From NCBI RefSeq assembly GCF_002155965.1, contig NZ_MUMH01000015.1, positions 85,271 to 149,270 on the forward strand: a stretch of DNA of 64,000 bases, read 5' to 3'. Every line of letters starts with the position of its first letter. The stretch's first letter is position 1. This document shows, in pieces, positions 34,512 through 42,299 of this stretch. Under the pieces are notes generated by a model. It saw only the letters and a list, made by a program, of their open reading frames with translations, was not told the origin of the DNA and did no database searches. The DNA comes from Allokutzneria sp. NRRL B-24872 (GTDB lineage Bacteria; Actinomycetota; Actinomycetes; Mycobacteriales; Pseudonocardiaceae). The position numbers and the translations under genes are program-made.

Positions 34512-35024
34512 GTGGCTCGCTACATCACCATCACCCTGGACAAGCGCGGGGTGTCCTGCCGCGCCCGGCTGCTCGACGCCGAGGCTCCGCGCACCTGCAA
34601 GGCCGTGTGGGACGCGCTCCCGCAGAGCGGATCGGCCTACCACGCCAAGTACGCCCGCAACGAGGTCTACACGTTGGTCCCGCCGTTCGCGAACCCCAAG
34701 CCCGGCCGGGAAAACCCCACCGTGACGCCGATTCCCGGCGATGTCGTGTACTTCGGCTTCGAGGCGTGGGAGATCGGCAACCCCGCCTACGGCTACGAGG
34801 ACTCCAGCGAGGCGCACAGCAACGAGGGCGCTACCGACCTCGCGATCTTCTACGGCCGCAACAACCTGCTCATCAACGGCGACGCGGGATGGGTGCCCGG
34901 CAACGTCTTCGCCACCATCGAGGAAGGCCTCGCCGAGATGGCAGCCGCCTCGCAGGACCTGTGGCTGCGCGGCGTGGAAGGCGAAACCCTCTCCTTCGCC
35001 CGCGCCGACCAATCACCTCAATGA
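34512..35024 (+). CDS. DUF3830 family protein (cyclophilin-like fold)
   Basis: A 170-residue protein recognised as DUF3830 from its RARLLDAEAPRTCKAVWDALP start, the GDVVYFGF strand and the C-terminal NLLINGDAGWVPGNVFATI. The family is predicted to have a cyclophilin-like barrel and is usually found with Asp/Glu racemase-type enzymes, amidases and aminotransferases, as here, but no activity has been assigned to my knowledge. The start is GTG, 12 bases after the aminotransferase stop, so it is in the same transcript. A dispersed repeat begins ten bases after its stop. Confidence 0.82.
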   Translation: MARYITITLDKRGVSCRARLLDAEAPRTCKAVWDALPQSGSAYHAKYARNEVYTLVPPFANPKPGRENPTVTPIPGDVVYFGFEAWEIGNPAYGYEDSSEAHSNEGATDLAIFYGRNNLLINGDAGWVPGNVFATIEEGLAEMAAASQDLWLRGVEGETLSFARADQSPQ

Positions 35025-35033
35025 CGCATTCGT

Positions 35034-35100
35034 GTGGTTGAGCGTGCTGAACGAGTCATTCAGTGCGCTCAACCACGCCAATGAGTCATTCAGCACTGAA
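35034..35100. repeat. Dispersed intergenic repeat with nested inverted repeats
   Basis: Outer arms GTGGTTGAGCG (35034-35044) and CGCTCAACCAC (35066-35076) enclose the core CTGAACGAGTCATTCAG (35047-35063). A further half unit AATGAGTCATTCAGCAC follows. It separates the convergent DUF3830 and GntR genes, and its last part supplies the final codons and stop of the GntR gene. Relatives are at 19537, 20619 and 41220. Confidence 0.8.
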
Positions 35101-35781
35101 GCCCGGCTCGGCGTGCAGGCTCGCGCCGGGGATGAGGCGTTGGACGGCGTCCTCCATGTGCGCCTCCAGCAGGGAGAGCACGAGGGCCTCGTCGCCGGAG
35201 CGGATCGCCTGGATGATCTGGTTGTGCTCGCCGACGCGCTCTTCGACGGCCTGGTAGGTGCGCTGGAGCTCGGCGAGGCACATCCGCGTCTCGATCAGCA
35301 GGGTGCGCGCCATGCGGATCAGGCGGGGGCTGCCGGAGGCGGCGATCAGCGCCTCGTGGAACTTGAGGTCGGCGTCCGACAGCGCGGTCGGGTCGTCGTC
35401 ATCGGCGGCCGCCGCCATCGCGCGCACGGTCTCATCAAGTGCCACAGCGACGATTTCCCGGTTGCCGCCGCGCATCACGCGGATGACGGCCTCGCGCTCG
35501 ATCGCCGACCGCGTCGAGTAGATGTCGTACACGTCGGCGGGCCCGAGGTCGATCACGAACAGCCCGCGGTGGCGTTCGGCGCGCAGCAGTCCCTCGGAGA
35601 CCAGTCGCTGCATCGCCTCGCGCAGCGGCCCCCTGGAGACCTGGAACTGCGCCGCCAGTTCGGTCTCGCCGAGCTGCGTGCCGGGCGGCAGCGCGCCGCG
35701 CATGATCGCGTCGCGCAGCTGCCGAGCGATGATCTCGGCGGTGGACTCCCGGCTGACCGGGGAGATGTCCGGCAGCGCCAT
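35086..35781 (-). CDS. GntR-family regulator, FadR subfamily with FCD domain
   Basis: A 231-residue regulator. Residues 1-78 form a winged helix (ETELAAQFQVSRGPLREAMQRL recognition region, seen in parts). Residues ~85-215 form an FCD helical bundle with the metal-ligand set D138, H142, H186 and H208, which usually binds a carboxylate effector. It starts with AGGAGGT upstream and overlaps the racemase-like gene stop by one base. The TTGTCGACAA dyads at 33196, 36521 and 37321 are probable binding sites, including its own operon. The last codons (FSAE and stop) lie inside a dispersed repeat. Confidence 0.92.
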   Translation of the reverse strand: MALPDISPVSRESTAEIIARQLRDAIMRGALPPGTQLGETELAAQFQVSRGPLREAMQRLVSEGLLRAERHRGLFVIDLGPADVYDIYSTRSAIEREAVIRVMRGGNREIVAVALDETVRAMAAAADDDDPTALSDADLKFHEALIAASGSPRLIRMARTLLIETRMCLAELQRTYQAVEERVGEHNQIIQAIRSGDEALVLSLLEAHMEDAVQRLIPGASLHAEPGFSAE

Positions 35782-36500
35782 CACGCACCTCCTGTGCGGA
35801 AGAGTGTGCCGAAGGCGGCGGTCCTCGGGTGGCCGCCGACCAGCCGCAGGCCCTCCCAGACGGTCACCTGGTTCGCGGTCAGCACGGGCTTGCCGAGCCG
35901 CTTCTCGATCTCGTTGACCACGTTGAGCGTGCGCATCGCGGTGTCGGGCACCAGGACCGCCTCGGCGTCGGGGTGGTCGTGCGCCACCGCGAAGTCGATC
36001 ACCGCGTCGGGGTCGAGCCTGCCGACCTCGGCTGCGGTGTCGATGTCCGCGCTGGCCATGGACACCACCTCGACACCGCCCGCGCCGAGGAACTCCACGA
36101 AGTACTCGGCCACGTCGGTCGGGTAGCTCGCGGCGACGGAGACCTTGCTCAGGCCGAGCGCCCGAGCGGCGTTGACGAACGCGAAAGACGTGCTGGAGGC
36201 GGGTTTTCCAGCCGCGGCGGCGAGCTTGGCGACCTGGTCGGCGGCGCCGTCCCAGCGGTAGACGAAGCTCCCGCTGGTGCACGCCCACACCACGGCGTCG
36301 GGCTCGTGCTTCGCCAGCAGCCGCGCTCCCTCGGCGAGCCGTTCCGGGCTGCCCAGGTCCAGCAGTTCGGGCACGGCGTGCAGGTCCGTGCCGTAGATGT
36401 GCTCGACCGGCAGGCGCACGTCGTCGCCCAGCAGCTCGGCCGCGAACGGGTACTCGTCCTCCACCGCGTGGTCGGGGTAGATGAAGCCGATCGTCGGCAT
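35781..36500 (-). CDS. Asp/Glu racemase superfamily protein (maleate isomerase / arylmalonate decarboxylase-like), one catalytic Cys only
   Basis: A 239-residue protein of the maleate cis-trans isomerase/AMDase group. The first catalytic Cys is C74 in WACTSGSF. At the second catalytic position (VSCTN in relatives) this protein has VPDTA with D186, so a two-cysteine mechanism is not possible. It retains the EKRLGKPVLTANQVTVWEGLR C-terminal segment of the family. The ATG at 36500 has GGAGGA upstream. It is followed by the GntR gene and preceded by operator candidate 2. The function may be a C-C or C-N lyase-like or isomerase reaction on a dicarboxylate. Confidence 0.83.
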   Translation of the reverse strand: MPTIGFIYPDHAVEDEYPFAAELLGDDVRLPVEHIYGTDLHAVPELLDLGSPERLAEGARLLAKHEPDAVVWACTSGSFVYRWDGAADQVAKLAAAAGKPASSTSFAFVNAARALGLSKVSVAASYPTDVAEYFVEFLGAGGVEVVSMASADIDTAAEVGRLDPDAVIDFAVAHDHPDAEAVLVPDTAMRTLNVVNEIEKRLGKPVLTANQVTVWEGLRLVGGHPRTAAFGTLFRTGGA

Positions 36501-36520
36501 GGCGAGTTCCTCCAACAGGG

Positions 36521-36530
36521 TTGTCGACAA
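36521..36530. promoter_or_regulatory. GntR/FCD operator candidate 2 (TTGTCGACAA)
   Basis: A perfect 10-bp palindrome 21 bases upstream of the racemase-like/GntR operon start at 36500 and next to the stop of the second racemase-like gene (36533). It is the same core as the site at 33196 and suggests autoregulation. Confidence 0.75.
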
Positions 36531-36532
36531 TC

Positions 36533-37273
36533 CTAAGTGACTTCGCGGAGCCAGGTTCCCGGCCCCACGATGGGCAGCCGCATCCGGCGCAGGCAGGCCC
36601 ACATGGTCAGCTGGTTGGCGGTGAGCACCGGCTTGCCGAGCCTGCGCTCCAGCGGCTCGATCAGGTCGTAGGTGGGCAGGTTGGTGCAGCTGACGAAGAT
36701 CGCCTCGGCGTCGGGGTGGTCGGCGGCGAGGATGCGCTCGGCGATGGTGCGGTAGCTGACCTTCCAGATGCCGCCGCCGAGCCCGAGGTAGTCACTGGAG
36801 ACCGTGGTGACGCCCAGTTCGGTGAGGAACGCTTGGAGGCTCCTGGTCAGGTCCTCGTCGTAGGGCGTGATCACCGAGACCGAGCGCAGATCGAGCTGTT
36901 GCAGCACCTCGGCGAGCGCCCCCGAGGTGGTCACCGCGTCCGGCGCGCCCGCGTCGCAGATCGCCTTGCACAGCGAGCGCTCGTGGTCCACGCCGTTGAC
37001 GAAGCTGCCAGAGGTGCAGAGGTAGGCGACGACCTCGGGTTCGACGTGCAGCACGTCCCTGGTGGCGGCGGCCAGGTGCGAGCTGTTGCTGACCAGGCGG
37101 GCCATCTCCATGCTGACCGGCACCGGCTCGTACGGGGTGCGGGCCAGGTGCAGCGAGACCTCCATCGGCACCCAGCGCCACAGCTCCCGCTCCAGCGCCA
37201 GGTCGAACGGGGCGATGACGCCGATCCCGCGCTGGGCGAGCGGACCGTCGAAGTCCAAGAGATCCAAATCCAA
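36533..37273 (-). CDS. Asp/Glu racemase superfamily protein, maleate isomerase-like, both Cys present
   Basis: A protein of about 246 residues, paralogous to the neighbour at 35781. Both catalytic cysteines are present: C86 in YLCTSGSF and C196 in FVSCTNLPT, the pair used by maleate isomerases and Asp/Glu racemases. C-terminal KPVLTANQLTMWACLR matches the family. The start is ambiguous because only TTG codons are available: 37273 has GGGAG suitably upstream and I prefer it; the longer reading from 37330 would overlap operator candidate 3. It is divergent from the D-2-hydroxyacid dehydrogenase. Confidence 0.83.
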   Translation of the reverse strand: MDLDLLDFDGPLAQRGIGVIAPFDLALERELWRWVPMEVSLHLARTPYEPVPVSMEMARLVSNSSHLAAATRDVLHVEPEVVAYLCTSGSFVNGVDHERSLCKAICDAGAPDAVTTSGALAEVLQQLDLRSVSVITPYDEDLTRSLQAFLTELGVTTVSSDYLGLGGGIWKVSYRTIAERILAADHPDAEAIFVSCTNLPTYDLIEPLERRLGKPVLTANQLTMWACLRRMRLPIVGPGTWLREVT

Positions 37274-37320
37274 GGCTGGGCTCCCAGGGTGAGGAGTGGC
37301 CTCCGGGGTGACTCCTCGGA

Positions 37321-37330
37321 TTGTTGACAA
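37321..37330. promoter_or_regulatory. GntR/FCD operator candidate 3 (TTGTTGACAA)
   Basis: It differs from the perfect TTGTCGACAA dyad at one position. It lies in the divergent promoter between the second racemase-like gene and the D-2-hydroxyacid dehydrogenase gene (start 37359), extending the presumed regulon to the amidase. Confidence 0.65.
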
Positions 37331-37358
37331 TCATACGAACGACTTCTAGCGTGTCAAC

Positions 37359-38330
37359 GTGCCCGAAACCCCAGTGCTCACGGTCTTGCACGGCGACTCA
37401 CGGCCGCCCGGCATGCAGGGCATCGAGGACGCCGCGGTGGTTCGTTACACCCGGGAGGACGGGCTCGCCGAGGCACTGAGCGGCGCGGACGCGCTGTTCG
37501 TCTACGACTTCCTCTCCAAGGCCGTCCCCGGCGCCTGGCACGCCGCCGACCGGCTCCGCTGGGTGCATATCGCCAGCGCAGGGGTGGACCCGGTGCTGTT
37601 CCCGGGGCTCATGGACAGCGATGTCGTGCTGACCAACTCGCGCGGGGTCTTCGACCGGCCGATCGCCGAGTACGTGCTCGGCGTGCTGCTGGCCTTCGCC
37701 AAGGATTTCGCTCGTTCGGCCGAACTCCAGAGCCGGAAACGTTGGCTGCACAGGGAATCCGAACGCCTCAATGGCAAGCGCGCGCTCGTCGTCGGCACCG
37801 GCCCGATCGGCAGGGCCATCGCGGAGCTGCTGCGCGCGGTCGGGCTGCACGTGTCCGGCATCGGCCGCCGCGCCCGCGCGCAGGACCCGGACTTCGGCAC
37901 GGTGCACTCCGCCGGCGAGCTGCTGAAGCACTTGCCGGAAGCGGACTTCGTCATCGCGGTGGCGCCGCTGACCGAGCACACCAAGGGCATGTTCGACTCC
38001 AGCGCGTTCGCGGCGATGCGCCCGACCGCGCGGTTGGTCAACGTGGGGCGCGGCGAGCTCGTCGTGACCTCGGACCTGGTGCGAGCACTGCGCGACGGAG
38101 TGATCGCGGGCGCCGCGCTCGACGTGTTCGAGACCGAGCCGCTGCCCCAAGACAGTCCACTGTGGACCATGGAGAACGTCCTGATCTCCCCGCACATGTC
38201 CGGCGACTTCGTCGGCTGGCGGGACGCGCTGGTCGAGGTCTTCGCGGACAACTTTCGGCGGTGGCGGGTCGATCGTGATCTTCGTAATGTCGTCGACAAG
38301 CAGCTGGGCTACGTGCCGAGCACACGCTGA
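37359..38330 (+). CDS. D-2-hydroxyacid dehydrogenase family protein
   Basis: A 323-residue NAD(P)-dependent dehydrogenase of the GhrA/hydroxypyruvate-reductase type. The Rossmann motif is VVGTGPIGRAIAELL (residues ~141-155). The catalytic Arg lies in VNVGRGELV, Glu in the ALDVFETEPLP segment, and His in ISPHMSGD. It interconverts a 2-oxoacid and its D-2-hydroxyacid. GTG start, with little leader. It is followed by the amidase gene after eight bases, so the two are cotranscribed under operator candidate 3. Confidence 0.9.
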   Translation: MPETPVLTVLHGDSRPPGMQGIEDAAVVRYTREDGLAEALSGADALFVYDFLSKAVPGAWHAADRLRWVHIASAGVDPVLFPGLMDSDVVLTNSRGVFDRPIAEYVLGVLLAFAKDFARSAELQSRKRWLHRESERLNGKRALVVGTGPIGRAIAELLRAVGLHVSGIGRRARAQDPDFGTVHSAGELLKHLPEADFVIAVAPLTEHTKGMFDSSAFAAMRPTARLVNVGRGELVVTSDLVRALRDGVIAGAALDVFETEPLPQDSPLWTMENVLISPHMSGDFVGWRDALVEVFADNFRRWRVDRDLRNVVDKQLGYVPSTR

Positions 38331-38338
38331 GGAGGGTC

Positions 38339-39742
38339 ATGGCCCCGAACACGAGCAGCCTGACGACGGCGAGCGAGTTGGCAGCGGCCTTCTCCTCAGG
38401 AGAGCTGTCGCCGGTGGAGGCGACCCGGTCCGCGCTGGAGGCGATCGAGCGCGCGGACGGCGACCTCAACGCCTACTGCCTCGTCGACGCCGAAGCCGCG
38501 ATGGAGCAGGCGAAGGCCTCGGAACAGCGGTGGCACGACGGCAACCCGATCGGCTGGCTGGACGGGGTCCCCGCCTCGATCAAGGACATGTTCCTCAGCG
38601 TCGGCTGGCCCACGCTGCGCGGTTCCCGCTGCATCGACCCGGAGCAGCCGTGGGTGGTGGACAGCCCGGTCACCGCGCGGTTGCGCGAGAACGGCTTGGT
38701 GCTGCTGGGAAAGACCACCACGCCGGAGCTCGGGTGGAAGGGCGTCACCGACAGCCCGCTGCGCGGCGTCACGCGGAACCCTTGGGACTCCACGAAAACC
38801 GCGGGCGGCTCCAGTGGCGGCAGCGCGGCGGCGGTCGCGGCGGGCATGGGCGCGCTCTCCGTGGGCACCGACGGTGGCGGCTCCGTGCGGATTCCCGCGT
38901 CCTTCTGCGGGATCGTCGGGTTCAAGCCGACGCACGGCCGCATCCCGCTCTACCCCGCGAGCCCCTTCGGCCCGTTGTCGCACGCCGGTCCGATGGCGCT
39001 CTCCGTCGACGACATCGCGCTGTTGCAGGACGTGCTCGCGCTGCCGGACTACCGCGACCCCACATCGCTCCCGCAGCTCGTCGGCACCTATCGCGAGGCC
39101 GTTCGGCGCGATGTGCGCGGGCTTCGCGCGGCGTTCTCGCCGAACCTCGGCTACGTCGACGTGGACCCCGAGGTCGCCGAGATCGTGGCCTCCGCCGTGC
39201 GCGCGATCGACGAGGCCGGGCTGCACGTGGACCAGGCCGACCCCGGTTTCCAGGACCCGAAGGAAGCGTTCTGGGTGCTGTGGTCCACCGGCGCCGCGAA
39301 GTGGCTGGACGCCTTCCCCGCGGGCTCGGCCGACGAACTCGACCCAGGGCTGCGGTTGCTGTGGGAGCAGGGTGGCACCTACACCGCCAGCGACTACCTC
39401 GGTGCCAACGCCGAGCGCGCCGCGCTGGGCATCACCATGGGCGAGTTCCACAGCAGGCACGACGTCCTGATCACGCCGACCATGCCGATCGCCGCGTTCG
39501 AGGCGGGCGCCGACGTGCCCGCGGGCAGTGCTGTGCCAGGGGCAAGGGAAATGAGCGGCTGGCCGGACTGGACCCCGTTCACCTACCCGTTCAACATGAC
39601 GCAGCAGCCCGCGATCAGCATGCCCGTCGGCAGGACCGCGGCCGGGCTCCCCGTGGGCCTGCAGATAGTCGGCCCGAGGCACTCCGACGACCTCGTCCTG
39701 GCCGTCGCCCGCCTCGTCGAGGAGGTCGTCCCCACCCGCTAG
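38339..39742 (+). CDS. Amidase signature family enzyme
   Basis: A 467-residue amidase. The Ser-cisSer-Lys triad is visible: Lys in PASIKDMF (residue ~81), and the two serines in the GGSSGGSAAAVAAGMGAL signature (~157-174), with GTDGGGSVRIPASFCGIVGFKPT following. It hydrolyses an amide to acid and ammonia; the substrate is not deducible. ATG with GGAGGG upstream, eight bases after the dehydrogenase stop. The 3' end overlaps the convergent enoyl-CoA hydratase stop by four bases. It probably acts early in the cluster's pathway. Confidence 0.92.
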   Translation: MAPNTSSLTTASELAAAFSSGELSPVEATRSALEAIERADGDLNAYCLVDAEAAMEQAKASEQRWHDGNPIGWLDGVPASIKDMFLSVGWPTLRGSRCIDPEQPWVVDSPVTARLRENGLVLLGKTTTPELGWKGVTDSPLRGVTRNPWDSTKTAGGSSGGSAAAVAAGMGALSVGTDGGGSVRIPASFCGIVGFKPTHGRIPLYPASPFGPLSHAGPMALSVDDIALLQDVLALPDYRDPTSLPQLVGTYREAVRRDVRGLRAAFSPNLGYVDVDPEVAEIVASAVRAIDEAGLHVDQADPGFQDPKEAFWVLWSTGAAKWLDAFPAGSADELDPGLRLLWEQGGTYTASDYLGANAERAALGITMGEFHSRHDVLITPTMPIAAFEAGADVPAGSAVPGAREMSGWPDWTPFTYPFNMTQQPAISMPVGRTAAGLPVGLQIVGPRHSDDLVLAVARLVEEVVPTR

Positions 39743-40512
39743 TCCGGCCAGGAGGGCTTGCGCTTCTCCAGGAAGGCGGCCATGCCCTCCTTCGCGCCGG
39801 GCGTCTGCGAGGCGGCCGCCATGGCTTCGAGCGCGAGTTCGTAGGCGTCCGCCTCCGGCCGGTCGAGCTGTGCGTAGAGAGTCCGCTTGCCGGCCGCTTT
39901 GCTCGCGCGGCTGCCCCGCGTGGCCCGCGCCAGGAGGTCGTCGACGGCGGCGTCCAACTCCTCGTCCGGCACCGCGCGGTTGATCAGGCCCCACTGCTCG
40001 GCGGTCGCGGCGTCGATCGGATCGCCGGTCAGCGCCAGCTCCATCAGGCGCTTGCGGCCGACCGCGCGAGCCACCGGCACGGCGGGCGTGTGGCAGAACC
40101 ACCCCGCCTTGCCACCCGGCAGCGCGAACCCGGCGGAGGCCGCCGCCACGGCGAGGTCGCACGACGCGACGAGCTGGCACCCGGCGGCGGTGGCCAGCGC
40201 GTGCACCCGCGCGATCACCACCTGCGGGATCGACTGGACGGTGCGCATGACCTCGGTGCACAGCTCCAGCAGCTCGCGCACCCCGTCGAGGTCGCGCGCG
40301 GCCACGTCGGCGAAGTCGTGCCCGGCGGAGAAGACCTTGCCCGTCCCGGCGAGCACCACCCCGGTCGCGTCGGACTCCCCCGCCGCGCGGAAGGCGCTCA
40401 GCAGCTCGGTCAGGTGCTCGGCGGAGAGCGCGTTGCGGCGCTCCGGCCGGTTCATCGTGATCCGAACGATGTCGTCCGCACGATCGACGAGGAGGTTCCG
40501 GTACTCGGCCAT
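39739..40512 (-). CDS. Enoyl-CoA hydratase/isomerase family protein
   Basis: A 257-residue crotonase-fold protein. The oxyanion-hole segments are SAGHDFADV (residues ~62-70) and LATAAGCQLVASCDLAVA. The second catalytic Glu of classical hydratases is not evident (region ALPGGKAGWF), so it may be an atypical member resembling ECHDC3-like proteins. It is transcribed alone and convergent to the amidase. Confidence 0.88.
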   Translation of the reverse strand: MAEYRNLLVDRADDIVRITMNRPERRNALSAEHLTELLSAFRAAGESDATGVVLAGTGKVFSAGHDFADVAARDLDGVRELLELCTEVMRTVQSIPQVVIARVHALATAAGCQLVASCDLAVAAASAGFALPGGKAGWFCHTPAVPVARAVGRKRLMELALTGDPIDAATAEQWGLINRAVPDEELDAAVDDLLARATRGSRASKAAGKRTLYAQLDRPEADAYELALEAMAAASQTPGAKEGMAAFLEKRKPSWPD

Positions 40513-40549
40513 GGCCCCGACCGTAGCGGCGCGGAGTTAGCCTGACGAG

Positions 40550-41179
40550 GTGCCCGAACTGCTGATCCCCTTCCTGGCCGTCGTCGTCGTGCTGACGATC
40601 ACTCCCGGCCCCGACATGGCGCTCGTGCTGCGCAACGGGGTTCGCGGTGGGACCGCCGCCGCGTGGTGGACCGGGCTCGGCTGCTGCGCCGGGATCGCCG
40701 TGCACGCGCTCGCCGCGGTCATCGGGCTCTCCGCGCTCCTGGCCGCGTCGGCGACCGCGTTCACCGTGGTGAAGCTCGCGGGCGCGGCGTACCTGGTGTG
40801 GCTCGGCGTGCAGGCGCTCTGGGCGGCCCGGCACGGTCTGCGCGGCCTCAAGGCAGCTTCAGTGGCGGCCGTCGCGGAGCCCGTGGCCCGCAGCGCCGCG
40901 TTCCGCCAGGGCGTGCTGAGCAACATCCTCAACCCCAAGATCGCGCTGCTGTTCCTGACCCTGTTGCCGCAGTTCGTGGCCGCCGGAGAGTCCCGCATGG
41001 CCACCTCCGCCGTGCTCGCAGCCGTCTTCCTGGCGCTCGCCGTGGCGTGGTGGACCGTCTTCTCCGTGCTCATCGGCAAGCTCGGCCGCTTCCTCTCCCA
41101 CCCCAAGGTCAAGCTCACCCTCGAACGCCTCACCGGCGCCGTCCTTGTGGCCCTCGGCCTCCGCGTGGCCCTCGACTGA
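40550..41179 (+). CDS. LysE-family amino acid exporter
   Basis: A 209-residue inner-membrane protein with about six transmembrane segments. The family signature TPGPDMALVLRNGVRGG lies at residues ~19-35, with VKLAGAAYLVWLGVQALW and GVLSNILNPKIALLFLTLLPQF further on. It exports amino acids or related small molecules (RhtB type). The GTG start is 37 bases from the divergent hydratase gene. The dispersed 23-mer and repeat element lie directly after its stop. Confidence 0.9.
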   Translation: MPELLIPFLAVVVVLTITPGPDMALVLRNGVRGGTAAAWWTGLGCCAGIAVHALAAVIGLSALLAASATAFTVVKLAGAAYLVWLGVQALWAARHGLRGLKAASVAAVAEPVARSAAFRQGVLSNILNPKIALLFLTLLPQFVAAGESRMATSAVLAAVFLALAVAWWTVFSVLIGKLGRFLSHPKVKLTLERLTGAVLVALGLRVALD

Positions 41180-41197
41180 CCGCCGCACTCCGCTCCC

Positions 41198-41275
41198 CGC
41201 CAATGCCGCGTTTGGTCCGTTGAGCGTGCTGAATGACTCGTTCAGTCCGCTCAACCACCTCAACGAGTCATTCAG
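41198..41275. repeat. Dispersed intergenic repeat with 23-mer copy 2
   Basis: The 23-mer shared with 963-985 (41198-41220) runs into TTGAGCG (41220-41226), the core CTGAATGACTCGTTCAG (41229-41245), CGCTCAA (41248-41254) and a half unit CAACGAGTCATTCAG. The nested-hairpin layout equals that at 35034. It lies between convergent genes. Confidence 0.8.
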
Positions 41276-41285
41276 CTCATAACCG

Positions 41286-42227
41286 CTAAGGCGTGTGGAA
41301 GGTGCGGCGGTAGGCGCCGGGGGTCACGCCGAGGGCGGAGTGCATGCGGCGGCGGAGGTTCGCGGCGGTGCCGAGGCCGCAGCGGTGCGCGACGCGGTCG
41401 ACGGAGAGGTCGGTGGTCTCCAGCAAGCGCTGGGCATGGCGAATCCGTTGCGCCAGAAGCCACTTCCCGGGCGTGGTGCCCATGGCGGCGGTGAAGGCGC
41501 GTTGGAAGGACCGCTCGCTCATCCCCGCGTGCGCGGCGAGATCACCCACGCCCAGTGGACTCTCCAGCCGACCGCTCGCCCAGTCCACAGTAGACCCAAT
41601 GCCCGCCTGGGCCGGGCGCGACGGGACTGGAGCCTCGACGAACTGCCGCTGATCACCCTCGCGCGCGGGCGGCATCACCAACCGGCGGGCGAGGGCGGTG
41701 GCCACGGAAGCACCGAGCGCACGCCGCACCAGGTGCAGGCAGAGGTCGACGCCGCCGACGACTCCCGCCGAGGTCAGCACGGAACCGTCGTCGGTGAACA
41801 GCACGTCGCCCCGGATCTCCGCGCGCGGAGCCACAGAAGCCAGCTGCGGTAGCAATCGCCAATGCGTCGTCGCGGGCCGGCCGTCGAGCAGCCCGGCCGC
41901 GGCAGCGGTGAACGCGCCGGAGCACAGCGTCGCGATCACGCCGTCGTACGAGCGCAGCGCCCGGACCACCGACTGCGGCACGGGTGCGAGCGGGTCGTAG
42001 CGGCCGGGCAGCACGACGAGATCGCAGCCCGCCAACCCGTCCAAACCATGCGTCGGAACCAGTGAACCAATCGGCCGCAGAGTCACAGGAGCCTTGCGAG
42101 GAGCACAGATACGCAGTTCGAACGGCCCGATGCCGGAGTCAACGCGATCGACAGACCACACCTCAGCGGTCACGGCCACGTCGAAGGAGCGGGTGTCCGG
42201 CAGGGCGAGCAGGCCGACGGTGCGCAT
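41286..42227 (-). CDS. GlxA-family transcriptional regulator (DJ-1/PfpI + AraC HTH)
   Basis: A 313-residue regulator. Residues 1-180 are a DJ-1/PfpI-like ligand-binding domain with the nucleophile-elbow motif ATLCSGAFTAAAAGLLDG. Residues ~215-313 are an AraC-type double HTH (MSERSFQRAFTAAMGTTPGKWL; the second helix region VAHRCGLGTAANLRRRMHSALG). The divergent isochorismatase-like gene starts 73 bases away, so it probably controls that gene. The ATG at 42227 was preferred; a much longer in-frame reading runs through the divergent gene. Confidence 0.9.
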   Translation of the reverse strand: MRTVGLLALPDTRSFDVAVTAEVWSVDRVDSGIGPFELRICAPRKAPVTLRPIGSLVPTHGLDGLAGCDLVVLPGRYDPLAPVPQSVVRALRSYDGVIATLCSGAFTAAAAGLLDGRPATTHWRLLPQLASVAPRAEIRGDVLFTDDGSVLTSAGVVGGVDLCLHLVRRALGASVATALARRLVMPPAREGDQRQFVEAPVPSRPAQAGIGSTVDWASGRLESPLGVGDLAAHAGMSERSFQRAFTAAMGTTPGKWLLAQRIRHAQRLLETTDLSVDRVAHRCGLGTAANLRRRMHSALGVTPGAYRRTFHTP

Positions 42228-42299
42228 GGCAGGAAAGTACTCCTTCGCGCCGGTTCTGCCACTCCCCGCGCACGCCGACGAAAAGGCAGGCTCGACCGC

